64,000 nucleotides of DNA from Stropharia rugosoannulata. Its lineage: Eukaryota > Basidiomycota > Agaricomycetes > Agaricales > Strophariaceae. The notes beneath the pieces are model-generated. The model saw only the letters and a program-made list of their open reading frames with translations. It did no database searches and was not told the origin of the DNA. The stretch lies in NCBI GenBank assembly GCA_028532985.1, contig JANCIK010000011.1, positions 124,001 through 188,000 on the forward strand. The letters are read 5' to 3'. This document shows, piece after piece, positions 10,975 through 21,311 of the stretch (positions within the stretch are counted from its first letter, which is position 1; each line of letters begins with the position of its first letter). The position numbers and the translations under genes are program-made.

Positions 10975-11870
10975 TGATGCGCACGCGCACACGCTAGCCT
11001 CTGTAAATGTTCACACGGATAATTCCCACGACACATGCCGCACCATCGCACACGGAATATAGAAATTCCTATGGCCTCCTCCATACCACTCTCCATTCCA
11101 CGCCATTTCCGAGCACCGCCGCACCGTCCGACACCGGCTTACGGCAGCACTAGTCAGCAAAACGCAACGGTAACACCACAAAAACAGCATCGGCACCAAC
11201 AACAGGAAAACTCCCACGCTCCGCGGACACGCACTTATACAACAAAATGCGGCCGCTCTGTGTGTCCCCCAGCCCCACTCCACTAAAGGGGTATGTTCCG
11301 ATCATCTTTAGGCATGTACACTCCGTTTTACATATTTTAATTACATTTTACTACACATTTACCGCCCCTTTCCTTACAAAGTTCCATTACAACCACCACT
11401 CCTCTTTTCATCTCATATTTCTAAGCTTCATTTTACTGCCCCTGCTTCGTAATATTTTCTATTGCATTCTCTCATATTCATTCTACTAAAATTTCCTTAC
11501 TACTCCCTCATTACTACCTATATTTACATCCAGTATAAAAGCATGTATGTACTCCCCCCATAAAAAGAAGAAGTGATTCTCCCCCTCGTCGTCTCAAGTC
11601 CTGGAGCATCGTGCTCACTCGTATACCGGAGCGCCGTGCTCACTATATCGTTTCGCCGCCATCGTTCGCCCTCGTCGCCGTACCTCGTCTTGAAGATCCA
11701 GCAACAGATACCATACCATTTTACATACCCACAAAATACAACACACATTTACTGTACTTACTAGGCGTGATCGGAGCCTACCAGAACCGCTTGCACACCC
11801 GTGATTTCCCCGCGCACCTATCTTACACTCTTTTGTGTTTTGGCACGGCCGGCGCGTGGTTCGCACATCA
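10975..11870 (+). repeat. Gypsy-3 left LTR
   Basis: 896 bp, starts TGATGCGCACGCG, ends CGCACATCA; no difference from 18542-19437 seen by eye. Confidence 0.93.
11534..11541 (+). promoter_or_regulatory. TATA box in the Gypsy-3 LTR
   Basis: TATAAAAG, about 560 bp into the LTR; repeated at the same place in the right LTR. Likely U3 promoter driving gag-pol. Confidence 0.6.
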
Positions 11871-11872
11871 TT

Positions 11873-11891
11873 TGGAGCCCACCGCGAGGGG
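11873..11891 (+). other. Primer-binding site of Gypsy-3
   Basis: TGGAGCCCACCGCGAGGGG, two bases after the LTR. It starts TGG as expected for a tRNA CCA end. The first 18 nt are identical in Gypsy-1 and Gypsy-2. Confidence 0.75.
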
Positions 11892-12225
11892 TTCTAAATA
11901 ATTCCAGCCATCCATCACGCCTCCCCGGTTACGCCGTCGCACAGAGCGTGAACTCACCATTGACATATTCCAATCGCCACCGACACTCGAACAGGAATTA
12001 GGAAACGACCTCGACCTGTTTATTTCAGTACCCGACCACTTAGCTCGACATAATAACCTCCCAAGAACCTATCTTCGCTACACACCAGTATCACCAGACT
12101 ACGAACTTCCCTCGCCATATTCAGGGCCCGTATCACCATCCCAGCACCCTCCGACGCCCACAACACCTACCCCGGATCCCTTAAACCAACAACCAAGCCC
12201 ACCACCTCTACCTTCGTCGACAAAC

Positions 12226-14505
12226 ATGTCAGCAACCCCAGCAATTAATTATCCACTCATGCCTCTCCGTGGAGACAGAGGCGCACCTACCTTCGATCCA
12301 CGCCATCCCAACGAGCTCCCTCGATTTTTCACTCAGCTAGAATTTTTATTTAAGCGTTGCAACATTACAAATGAAGACGAGAAGAAGCAATACACGACTA
12401 GCTACGTCAGTAGCGACCTTGCAGACCTATGGGAAGCGGTCCCAGAGTATTCCAATGCACTCAGTACCTTCAAGGACTTCAAGGACGCGTTGATGTCCAG
12501 TTACACGGACGAAGACAACCGCTATGATATGCGGGATCTAGACCTACTTATCGGAGAACGTCAGCGCTTGGGTATTAGGTCCCTGTCTGACCTCACAGAG
12601 TATCACTTGCGCTTCCAAGCGATCTCTAAGTACCTCATGGACAAGCAGCGCATCGGCACCGTCGACCAGTACCACGCATTTATCCGTGGCATTCCCGCCG
12701 CACTTTGGGAAGCTATACGCGGACGGCTTCACATTAAGCACCCCGACCATCGCCTTAACAATCCCTACACGTTGGAGCAGGTATACGAGGCTGCACGCTT
12801 CGTACTTGCGGGTATTATGCCCAGTGACTACTCTACTATACCCCCTGCTTCTCTCGTCGCGATCCCTGGCGCATTACCTGTGGGATATTCGCAACCGGCT
12901 CCGGTGGACTCAGGAGCAGTGAAGGTTGAGCAACTTGGCAACATACTCTCGGAGTTTTCGAAGACAATCATCGAGGCTATCAATAACGGACCCAACAATC
13001 GTTCTCGTCCCTCAGGAACCCCCAGCAATGCTTCACGGCCTTCTGGCTGCGCGTTTTGCGGTCAGGATCACTTTATACGTGAGTGCAGCATTGTAGACGA
13101 ATATATCCGTGCCGGAAAGTGCAAGCGCAGTACCAAGGACGGTAAAATTGTCCTACCATCTGGAGCATTCGTACCTAGGGAGATTCCAGGCACCTACCTC
13201 AAAGATCGGCTTGATGAATGGCACAAGCGCAATCCCAACCAGCAGGGAATATCTTCGATGCTCTACGACGTCTCTCATACCAACAATAGTCAATACTCGC
13301 ACATGTCCTATCAGCTAACAGATGCAGAGCGGATTGCATCTCTAGAAGCGGAAATATTTAATCTAAAATTACGCAAGGACCCTAACTACTCACCCATGGT
13401 CAAGACACGCGCACAGAAGGCACGCGCAGGTGACAAAGTTGACGAACACGACTCAGCACCAACCAATATCCCTCAGAAAGCTCCACCAGCACCCCAAGCT
13501 ATGCCCACTTCCCCAACCAGGTCGACAACGCCGCAAGCCAATCCCGCACCTCGTAATACCACCCCAGAGCATCCCTACCGTACTGTACCAGATGCCAGCT
13601 ATGCTCCGCCGCACATGCGCAATGTAGGCGCGCCTGCTGCAGTTCCTGACGCACCAAGGAGGCAGGAACCTGCATACAAGACCATGGCACCAATTCATAA
13701 CCCGGCGACGACTGACAAGGTCTTTGACCGACTCCTGAGCACACCCATTCTTGACACAACGATAGGCGACATTTTGTCTATCTCCCCGGATGTACGAAAC
13801 CGTGTTCGCGAAGCCACAAGCGCTAAGAGACTCTTCAAGGACCCCAACGCAACACAGCTTGCATATATACAAGAGGAGGGCAATAACTACGAGCCCACAC
13901 CTTTTCCAGCCGCGTCAACATTTGCTATACCAAACAGTCAGCATCGTAGTCCCCCGCCTGGCGCATATGTTGTACCGGATGAGTACAATGAATATTATCG
14001 CTCACTCCGCCCCGGGCAAGCACCAGACATTGATTCAGTGACACTCAAGGTTGCACCAGAGTCATCATCCCTCCGATCCGTCTTTCCGCTAGTGGATAAT
14101 AATCAGCACGTCGAATGTGTACTAGACCAAGGCTCGCAAATAATTGCCATGTCCGAAGGTGTATGCCATGACCTAGGGATTTCTTACGACCCAAATGTCA
14201 TCCTGCACATGCAGTCAGCCAATGGTACTGTCAACGCGTCACTAGGCCTTGCTCGGAACGTTCCCTTTCGATTTAACGACATTACAGTCTATTTACAAGT
14301 CCACATCATCCGTGCACCGGCATACGACATTTTATTGGGACGTCCTTTCGATACACTGACCTCTAGCATAGTCCGGACATACCCCAACGAAGATACAACT
14401 ATAACAATTATGGACCCAAACTCAGGACGCTCAGCCACCATACCTACGCATCCACGAGGCCAGCCGCGCATTACCAAGTCTCGTGTGGAGGTTTTTCGAG
14501 GATAG
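12226..14505 (+). CDS. gag: Gypsy-3 Gag-protease polyprotein
   Basis: 759 residues from ATG 12226. The N-terminal 250 residues are the capsid-like retrotransposon Gag region (GAPTFDPRHPNELPRFF near residue 20). A zinc knuckle follows (CAFCGQDHFIREC, C-x2-C-x3-H-x4-C), one residue shorter than the usual C-x2-C-x4-H-x4-C. A long Pro/Ala/Thr linker leads to a retropepsin domain with LDQGSQI in the active-site position, where DTG or DSG is normal, and LLGRPFD as the second conserved loop. The product would assemble particles and cleave the polyprotein. A -1 frame stays open from its end to the TAA at 14673-14675. Confidence 0.9.
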   Translation: MSATPAINYPLMPLRGDRGAPTFDPRHPNELPRFFTQLEFLFKRCNITNEDEKKQYTTSYVSSDLADLWEAVPEYSNALSTFKDFKDALMSSYTDEDNRYDMRDLDLLIGERQRLGIRSLSDLTEYHLRFQAISKYLMDKQRIGTVDQYHAFIRGIPAALWEAIRGRLHIKHPDHRLNNPYTLEQVYEAARFVLAGIMPSDYSTIPPASLVAIPGALPVGYSQPAPVDSGAVKVEQLGNILSEFSKTIIEAINNGPNNRSRPSGTPSNASRPSGCAFCGQDHFIRECSIVDEYIRAGKCKRSTKDGKIVLPSGAFVPREIPGTYLKDRLDEWHKRNPNQQGISSMLYDVSHTNNSQYSHMSYQLTDAERIASLEAEIFNLKLRKDPNYSPMVKTRAQKARAGDKVDEHDSAPTNIPQKAPPAPQAMPTSPTRSTTPQANPAPRNTTPEHPYRTVPDASYAPPHMRNVGAPAAVPDAPRRQEPAYKTMAPIHNPATTDKVFDRLLSTPILDTTIGDILSISPDVRNRVREATSAKRLFKDPNATQLAYIQEEGNNYEPTPFPAASTFAIPNSQHRSPPPGAYVVPDEYNEYYRSLRPGQAPDIDSVTLKVAPESSSLRSVFPLVDNNQHVECVLDQGSQIIAMSEGVCHDLGISYDPNVILHMQSANGTVNASLGLARNVPFRFNDITVYLQVHIIRAPAYDILLGRPFDTLTSSIVRTYPNEDTTITIMDPNSGRSATIPTHPRGQPRITKSRVEVFRG

Positions 14506-14710
14506 AGGATCTAGGCGATGATGGCGAGCTCCTAGCGCTTTGTATACACCTCGATGCACAAGGACTCCCTCATATAAATGCATATCAACGCGTAGAATCC
14601 TCGTCTCAATTATCATACTCATATCTCTCAGCATGTGATCCAGACTCTATTCCCTTCCACCCCATCTCAAATTAAATTCCCAATTTATATCATCCCTCTT
14701 TTATCGACCT

Positions 14711-17700
14711 TTGGTATCCACCACATCGCGCAAACCTCCCAATCTGACCCACAGTTTAATTAAATCGACTCTCGACACCCAGACACTATTCTCATCTCGC
14801 CCTGCCACCATCTCTCGACATTTATATGCTCAAGTAATCAACAACAAAATTGCTTCGACATTTGCGAAGAAGAAGTACAAGCCAGTAGCTAAGAAGACCC
14901 GACCTGTCAAGACAAGCAGCCCAGAACAATTCCGCATAGTACGCAATATACAGGGCGACCCCCTCGAGAACATGCCCACTCTCAGCACCCAACCACCACC
15001 TTTCCAACCTACTGGCCGCTATACATCTGAACGCCATGATATCATCGACAAGCAGCACTCTGGCACATTTCTCTGGCCAAAAGAGCGCGCCCTCATGCAC
15101 CATTTTATGACCCTACACCAGGATGCTTTCGCATGGGACGACAGCGAGCGCGGACATTTTCGTGAAGACTTCTTCCCTCCAGTTGAGATTGCCACAGTTC
15201 CACATACACCTTGGGTTATGGGAAATATGCGCATTCCCCCAGGCATCTATGACGAAGTCTGCAAGCTAATTAAACGCAAAATGGACGCCGGAGTCTTTGA
15301 GCCATCCAATTCTTCATATCGGTCACGCTGGTTCTGTGTAGTCAAAAAGGACGGCACCTCTCTACGGATCGTACAGTCCCTGGAGCCACTAAATGCAGTC
15401 TCTATTCAGCACTCAGGTGTTCCCCCCTCGACAGAGCAGGTTGCAGAACACTTCGCCGCCCGAGCATGCGGAGGAATACTTGACTTATATGTTGGTTATG
15501 ATGAACGTGCCATAGCAGAGTCATCGCGAGACCTCACAACGTTCCAGACCCCATTTGGTGCGCTCCGACTCACGAAACTTCCTATGGGTTGGACAAACTC
15601 AGTCCCCATCTTTCACGACGATGTTACCTGTATTTTACGTCCAGAAATCCCAACAGTTACCATCCCATATATTGACGACGTGCCCATCCGTGGCCCCACA
15701 TCACGTTATATTCTCGATAATGGCACCTTCGAAACAATTCCAGAAAATCCAGGAATTAGGCGCTTCGTATGGGAGCACTTCCAAGGGCTCAATCGCGTTG
15801 TGCAGCGCATGAAATACTGCGGAGGGACCTTCTCTGGTTTGAAGTCTATTCTCTGCGCATCAGAAATTATTGTTTTAGGTCACCGTTGTACTTATGACGG
15901 ACGCTTACCGGATATCACACGTGTAGCAGCCATTTCGAATTGGGGAGACTGCAAGGACCTATCAGATGTACGATCATTCCTCGGAACCATGGGAGTTTGT
16001 AGGTTATTCATCAAGAACTTCGCACATCGTGCACACCACCTCAACAAACTACTCCGGAAAGACCACCCATTTGAATGGGGTCCAGACCAGCGCGCTGCAC
16101 AGGAGGACCTCAAGAAAGCGTTATTATCATCACCAGCACTCCGCCCCATCGATTATACATCCCCATCTCCTGTTATTCTTTCTGTAGACACCTCATACAT
16201 CGCCATTGGACACATCCTCAGTCAGTGCGACCCCAGTAATAACAAACTTCGATATTTTGCTCGGTTTGGCTCGATTACCCTCAACGAGCGCGAGGCACGC
16301 TTCTCACAGCCAAAGCTTGAATTATACGGACTCTACCGCGCCATGCGCGCCCTCAAGATATATATATTAGGGGTGCGCAACTTAATTGTTGAAGTAGATG
16401 CTAAATACATCAAGGGAATGCTTGCAAACCCCGATATCGCGCCATCAGCTAGCATAAACAGATGGATTATTGCGATTCTTACCTTCCACTTCGACCTCGT
16501 ACACGCATTACCCGGCGCGTTTCACGGACCAGACGGCCTTTCACGACGTAAACCACAGCCAGGAGACGAGCCAGAACCTGAAGACGACTTTGATGATTGG
16601 GTCGATCAGGTGCACGGCTTTATGCATTTAATCAACTCCCCCTCTCGCTCCATAATCGCACAACCGCCCATATTAATGCTGCTTAACTCTACTGACAATT
16701 CCAGCCCTCCCACACCAACTTCCGTCAAGAACTCGAACCAGGACGACTCTGATACGGAAATAGTCACCATCCCACGCTCCCCGGCCTCTGTGAAGGCAGA
16801 TGAACGCATTACACAAGTCCAGCAGTGGCACGAGACGCTTGAGCGTCCCCTGGGTATGTCAGACTCGGAATTCAACACCTTCCTACGCTACTGCGTCGAA
16901 TTCTTCATTTACAATGACAGGCTATGGCGCAAAGACTCTCACGGCGCCCACAAGCTTGTAATATCCCCAGATCGACGCCTCTTCCTCATATACACTGCAC
17001 ATGACAATCTTGGACACCGAGGCTATTATGCAACACGTGCGCACCTTATGGAACGCTACTGGTGGCCCCACATGGCCAACGACATCGCATGGTACCTCAA
17101 AACGTGCTATTTATGTCAAATAAGAAAGACACAAGCTGTTCTCATCCCTCCTACAGTCGCCACACCCGCCCCACTGTTCGCAAAAATCTATGTCGACACT
17201 ATGCATCTACCCAAGTCCGGAGGCTTCAAGTATCTCGTCCAAGGCCGCTGCTCGCTCACCTTTTACCCAGAATTCTGCATGCTTCGACGCGAGACTGGCA
17301 AAGCAATTGGTGAATGGATTTTACGTGATTTTATTTACAGGTGGGGCACAGTAGTTGAAATCGTTACAGACAACGGCACCCCCTTCGTTAAGGCGCTGGA
17401 ATATTTATCCAAGCGTTACCACATCAATCACATCCGGATATCTGGCTATAACTCACGCGCCAACGGCATGGTCGAAGTTTCACATTACGACGTACGTGAA
17501 GGACTCTTCAAGGCGTGTGAAGGCGACGAATCTAAATGGTCTCAAGTTGCCTATTCGATTTTCTGGGCAGACCGCGTCACAGTACGCCGACGTATGGGCT
17601 GTTCACCATACTTCGCAGTAACGGGAACACATCCCCTTCTCCCCTTCGATATTATAGAAGCCAATTACCTTCTTCCGCCTCCCAACTCCATTTTATCCAC

Positions 17701-18166
17701 GACAGATCTTATTTCCCGTCGTGCAATAGCCCTCCAGAAACGTCGAGAAGACCTAGCTAAATTACATGACAAGGTCTACGCAGCCCGTGTCAAAGCCGCC
17801 AGTCGTTTTGAGGCTGACCACGCCAACACAATCAAGCAATATTCCTTTAGTACCGGTGACCTCGTGCTTGTGCGCAACACTGCAATCGAAAAATCACTCA
17901 GCCGTAAAATGCGACCACGGTATCTAGGCCCGTTTGTTTTTATTTCGAAAAACCGCAGTGGAGCATGCATTATCTGCGACCTTGACGGATCCCTCTTCCA
18001 CCGCCCCATTGCAGCCTTCCGTGTCATCCCATACTTCGCACGACAAAGTATTCCTCTGCCCCCTCTGGAAGACCTTCTTGACGTCACCATGGAGCGCCTA
18101 CGAGAGCTTGAGGCTACTACCTCACCTGACCCGGATGACGAACTCGATGAAGACACCAACAAATAA
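14711..18166 (+). CDS. pol: Gypsy-3 Pol: reverse transcriptase, RNase H, integrase
   Basis: 1151 codons, open back to 14639 without an early ATG. RT: FEPSNSSYRSRWFCVVKKDG, the FGALRLTKLPMGWTNS block and catalytic YIDDVPI. RNase H: acidic residues in LSVDTSY, KLELYG and VEVDAKY. Integrase: zinc-binding HDNLGHRG...CYLC, then D in YVDTMH, D in VTDNGTP and E in NGMVEV. A GPF-type C-terminal module (RYLGPFVF) follows; no chromodomain. It copies the RNA and inserts the cDNA. The N-terminus seems split: the segment between gag and 14675 is open in a different frame, so either a frameshift is used or the copy has mutated. Confidence 0.9.
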   Translation: MVSTTSRKPPNLTHSLIKSTLDTQTLFSSRPATISRHLYAQVINNKIASTFAKKKYKPVAKKTRPVKTSSPEQFRIVRNIQGDPLENMPTLSTQPPPFQPTGRYTSERHDIIDKQHSGTFLWPKERALMHHFMTLHQDAFAWDDSERGHFREDFFPPVEIATVPHTPWVMGNMRIPPGIYDEVCKLIKRKMDAGVFEPSNSSYRSRWFCVVKKDGTSLRIVQSLEPLNAVSIQHSGVPPSTEQVAEHFAARACGGILDLYVGYDERAIAESSRDLTTFQTPFGALRLTKLPMGWTNSVPIFHDDVTCILRPEIPTVTIPYIDDVPIRGPTSRYILDNGTFETIPENPGIRRFVWEHFQGLNRVVQRMKYCGGTFSGLKSILCASEIIVLGHRCTYDGRLPDITRVAAISNWGDCKDLSDVRSFLGTMGVCRLFIKNFAHRAHHLNKLLRKDHPFEWGPDQRAAQEDLKKALLSSPALRPIDYTSPSPVILSVDTSYIAIGHILSQCDPSNNKLRYFARFGSITLNEREARFSQPKLELYGLYRAMRALKIYILGVRNLIVEVDAKYIKGMLANPDIAPSASINRWIIAILTFHFDLVHALPGAFHGPDGLSRRKPQPGDEPEPEDDFDDWVDQVHGFMHLINSPSRSIIAQPPILMLLNSTDNSSPPTPTSVKNSNQDDSDTEIVTIPRSPASVKADERITQVQQWHETLERPLGMSDSEFNTFLRYCVEFFIYNDRLWRKDSHGAHKLVISPDRRLFLIYTAHDNLGHRGYYATRAHLMERYWWPHMANDIAWYLKTCYLCQIRKTQAVLIPPTVATPAPLFAKIYVDTMHLPKSGGFKYLVQGRCSLTFYPEFCMLRRETGKAIGEWILRDFIYRWGTVVEIVTDNGTPFVKALEYLSKRYHINHIRISGYNSRANGMVEVSHYDVREGLFKACEGDESKWSQVAYSIFWADRVTVRRRMGCSPYFAVTGTHPLLPFDIIEANYLLPPPNSILSTTDLISRRAIALQKRREDLAKLHDKVYAARVKAASRFEADHANTIKQYSFSTGDLVLVRNTAIEKSLSRKMRPRYLGPFVFISKNRSGACIICDLDGSLFHRPIAAFRVIPYFARQSIPLPPLEDLLDVTMERLRELEATTSPDPDDELDEDTNK

Positions 18167-18504
18167 CGCCCACGACGAGCTCAAGTAACCACCATAATTA
18201 TTTCAGTCCCCGGGAGCCTTTTGCTGTCACAACCTCAGCTTATATACTTAAACATTTAATTGTTTCCCCACAAATTATATTTTCTACTTTACAAGTCGCA
18301 CCAGCTCTGGCACGTTGCGCACATTGCGGGTACCTCTATGATGATTTCTGAGCGGTACTCTCTCACCTGCTTCCCATCTTTCATAATTCACCAGTAATTG
18401 CTCACCTTTTAATCTCAAATCCAGATCTTCGACATCTGTCCCATTTATATTCCCTACACCAACAAAATTCTCACATTGTTTCTCAGCCGCCACACATAGC
18501 CGCA

Positions 18505-18541
18505 GTGACTGAGGACAGTCACATTTTCAGTCCCCGGGAGA
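18505..18541 (+). promoter_or_regulatory. Gypsy-3 pre-LTR hairpin and second-strand priming tract
   Basis: GTGACTG-AGGA-CAGTCAC forms a 7-bp stem with an AGGA loop (18505-18522). 19 nt follow, ending CCCGGGAGA directly before the LTR. The tract is less purine-pure than in Gypsy-1 and Gypsy-2. The stem sequence differs among the three elements but pairing and loop are kept. Confidence 0.65.
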
Positions 18542-19437
18542 TGATGCGCACGCGCACACGCTAGCCTCTGTAAATGTTCACACGGATAATTCCCACGACA
18601 CATGCCGCACCATCGCACACGGAATATAGAAATTCCTATGGCCTCCTCCATACCACTCTCCATTCCACGCCATTTCCGAGCACCGCCGCACCGTCCGACA
18701 CCGGCTTACGGCAGCACTAGTCAGCAAAACGCAACGGTAACACCACAAAAACAGCATCGGCACCAACAACAGGAAAACTCCCACGCTCCGCGGACACGCA
18801 CTTATACAACAAAATGCGGCCGCTCTGTGTGTCCCCCAGCCCCACTCCACTAAAGGGGTATGTTCCGATCATCTTTAGGCATGTACACTCCGTTTTACAT
18901 ATTTTAATTACATTTTACTACACATTTACCGCCCCTTTCCTTACAAAGTTCCATTACAACCACCACTCCTCTTTTCATCTCATATTTCTAAGCTTCATTT
19001 TACTGCCCCTGCTTCGTAATATTTTCTATTGCATTCTCTCATATTCATTCTACTAAAATTTCCTTACTACTCCCTCATTACTACCTATATTTACATCCAG
19101 TATAAAAGCATGTATGTACTCCCCCCATAAAAAGAAGAAGTGATTCTCCCCCTCGTCGTCTCAAGTCCTGGAGCATCGTGCTCACTCGTATACCGGAGCG
19201 CCGTGCTCACTATATCGTTTCGCCGCCATCGTTCGCCCTCGTCGCCGTACCTCGTCTTGAAGATCCAGCAACAGATACCATACCATTTTACATACCCACA
19301 AAATACAACACACATTTACTGTACTTACTAGGCGTGATCGGAGCCTACCAGAACCGCTTGCACACCCGTGATTTCCCCGCGCACCTATCTTACACTCTTT
19401 TGTGTTTTGGCACGGCCGGCGCGTGGTTCGCACATCA
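18542..19437 (+). repeat. Gypsy-3 right LTR
   Basis: 896 bp; no difference from the left LTR seen by eye. Confidence 0.93.
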
Positions 19438-19795
19438 GCACCACTCGCGCGTCGGGAAATCGGAGACGGGACCGAGGATGATCTTCTCTCCGAGCTCGGG
19501 TTCCCTGTAGGAAAGCGAACAAGAGGGGAACAGATGCGCCGGAATCTGGATTGCAAGGTCCCCATTTGGCACGCAGGGTGAACCGACCACTGTAAGAGTA
19601 ACATTAGATACAAATAAGTGCGCTGACGGGCACGGATTAACTTACCTTTTGATCGCGTGCCTGTTCGGGGTTTTCTTCGGCCACGGTAACCACGCCGCCC
19701 TCCAAGGCGGTCAAGAGAAGAGTTTCGGGGCCCAGGTCCGTGCGCTACACTGCAATCTTGTAAGTTCCAGGCCTGACGATGCTTTGTACAAACAT
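19438..19795 (-). pseudogene. 5' part of an I66-type inhibitor pseudogene, right of Gypsy-3
   Basis: Minus strand from ATG 19795: exon 1 (19795-19646) is 150 nt, the same as in the intact gene, and encodes RPGTYKIAV followed by TAG (19747-19745) where the intact gene has Trp (KIAVWRG). After a GTAAGT...TACAG intron, exon 2 starts at 19589 with WSV. A one-base frameshift then moves to the frame PNGDLAIQIPAHLF and SYREPELGEKIILGP. It stops at the Gypsy-3 target duplication and continues at 10974. Confidence 0.75.
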
Positions 19796-20547
19796 GTTGT
19801 GTAGTAGTAGAGACTTCTTTGCTTTTCTTTGTACAAGAAGGCTGGAGAAAGTGCCGTCATCACCTGGCCCACCTCATACGTATGGATGTTGCTTCACGTC
19901 AGCATACTCCGCTCAGATCATCATGGTATCACATATCGCTCTCTAATCGCGAGGACGAACGTGGGGTCAAAGTTTGAGTTTAATGATGCGTGGAAGAACG
20001 TCGATCACATGCCGCTGGTTCTATTGCAACTGTTCGACTTAAATAGATTGTACATAAGCTCATTCTCAGGTTTTGGAATCGTAGCACGCCAATGCTTCCT
20101 TTCTTGGTTCATATTAACTTTTAGGGTCCCCTGCGGTGTTCCATTGAAACAAGACGCACGCCATCTGTATACACCCCAAAATTATTAACGTCCAGGTCCC
20201 AGAAGTTTGATGCTCTATACCAGAGTCAAAAATAAGAATTCAGGCAATGTGTTATTGTGTGTTAATGTATATCTCAGCTACGACTAAAATCCCTGAAGGC
20301 AGGCAACCCTTGCGTGACTACGCGGTGCCGACAAAGTTGTTATATAATTTTCCGTTATTGATACGGAAGCCATCCTGGCATGCACATAGGTGGCGCTGGT
20401 CTTCTCCGAATAGAAGACTTACATGAAAGCATGAATCTTTGCATCGTGCACCTGAGGTAGACATAATGTACTATCTAAAAAAAGGCTATGTACGTACTCG
20501 TGATAAGACAACATGTTGTGATACCGTGATAATTTGAGCTTACGAAC
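19796..20547. other. Intergenic, no gene
   Basis: Short frames only; holds the upstream region of the I66-like gene, AT-rich near 20460-20550. Confidence 0.4.
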
Positions 20548-20555
20548 TATAAAAA
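20548..20555 (+). promoter_or_regulatory. TATA box of the I66-like gene
   Basis: TATAAAAA, 81 bp upstream of the ATG at 20629. Confidence 0.65.
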
Positions 20556-20628
20556 CAGGCTAGTTACCAGCATCAGGTTCTGCAGGCTTTCGTTCTACAC
20601 TAAACTACTACTACCACTACAACATATC

Positions 20629-21311
20629 ATGTCAACCGAGAACATCATCAATCCCGGAGTCTACAAAATCGCCGTGTGGCGCGGCGCTGAAGGCGCTGGA
20701 GCACAGTTTTTGACTGTCACAGACGACAATGCTGTTAGTGTGCTCCCGGCCAACTCTCCAATTGCGAAATACCAGGAGGTAAGTGCAAGCCCGTTGTTAC
20801 CCCGCCCAGGACCAACCTCGCCTTGAGTATTCATGTGTCTGATCTAATCTATCAAACAGTGGTCTGTGGAGCGCGGACCAGATGGGAACGTTGGGATCCA
20901 GGTCCCTGCGCTTTTGTGGCCGTCGAGTTCGCTTTCCTACAAGGAACCCGAGGAAGGAGAGAGGATTATCCTGGGTCCACGCATAGACTTCCCTACAACC
21001 TTCTGGTGCATCGAGCTCACTCCCGAGAAGCCTTTCCCTAACCCATTTATGTATGTCACAACAAATATCAACACATATTGTAGACTCACACTAACGTTCA
21101 TGCACATGCCGTGTAGTATACGCGTCCCAGACAAAGATCTCATCATGGTTGTCTCGCCCATACATATTTTCCCTCCCCAAGTACGTATTGTGGATGTGAA
21201 AAAGCAAGCCTGACAGAGACTTATCTGATATGTGTTATACAGCTCAGACTCGACGCTGCGCCTTTCACCCTCGATAACGCTTGGGCATTTATACCTGTGC
21301 GCCGCGACTGA
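20629..21311 (+). CDS. Probable beta-trefoil serine-protease inhibitor (I66-like)
   Basis: Four exons, 20629-20778, 20860-21050, 21117-21180 and 21243-21311, all with GT-AG ends, join in phase to 157 residues. The small size, absence of a signal peptide, early PGVYKIAVWRG, central WSVERGPDGNVGIQVP and final NAWAFIPVRRD suit the intracellular beta-trefoil inhibitors of mushrooms (MEROPS I66, cospin/cnispin type). Those block trypsin-like proteases in defence against animals. The assignment rests on overall pattern, not on a diagnostic catalytic motif. No inactivating change is seen. It is the only intact copy in the window; at least three decayed copies exist (3406, 3927, and 10803/19438). Confidence 0.65.

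Larger units (their letters stand above)
10975..19437 (+). mobile_element. Ty3/gypsy LTR retrotransposon Gypsy-3 (8,463 bp)
   Basis: Two 896-bp LTRs in which I saw no difference (TG...CA ends) are flanked by a 4-bp target duplication GCAC (10971-10974 and 19438-19441). It holds a gag-protease ORF and an RT/RNase H/integrase ORF, a primer-binding site two bases after the left LTR, and a hairpin plus short tract before the right LTR. It inserted into exon 2 of an I66-type pseudogene on the minus strand. It is compact: only about 375 bp separate pol from the right LTR, with no antisense accessory genes, unlike the other two gypsy elements here. A probable frameshift near 14640-14675 separates the start of pol from gag. 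Confidence 0.93.

Noticed and set aside
19182..19613. 143-codon minus-strand frame across the Gypsy-3 LTR border
   Set aside because: It is a chance fusion of LTR sequence with the shifted frame of the I66-type pseudogene.
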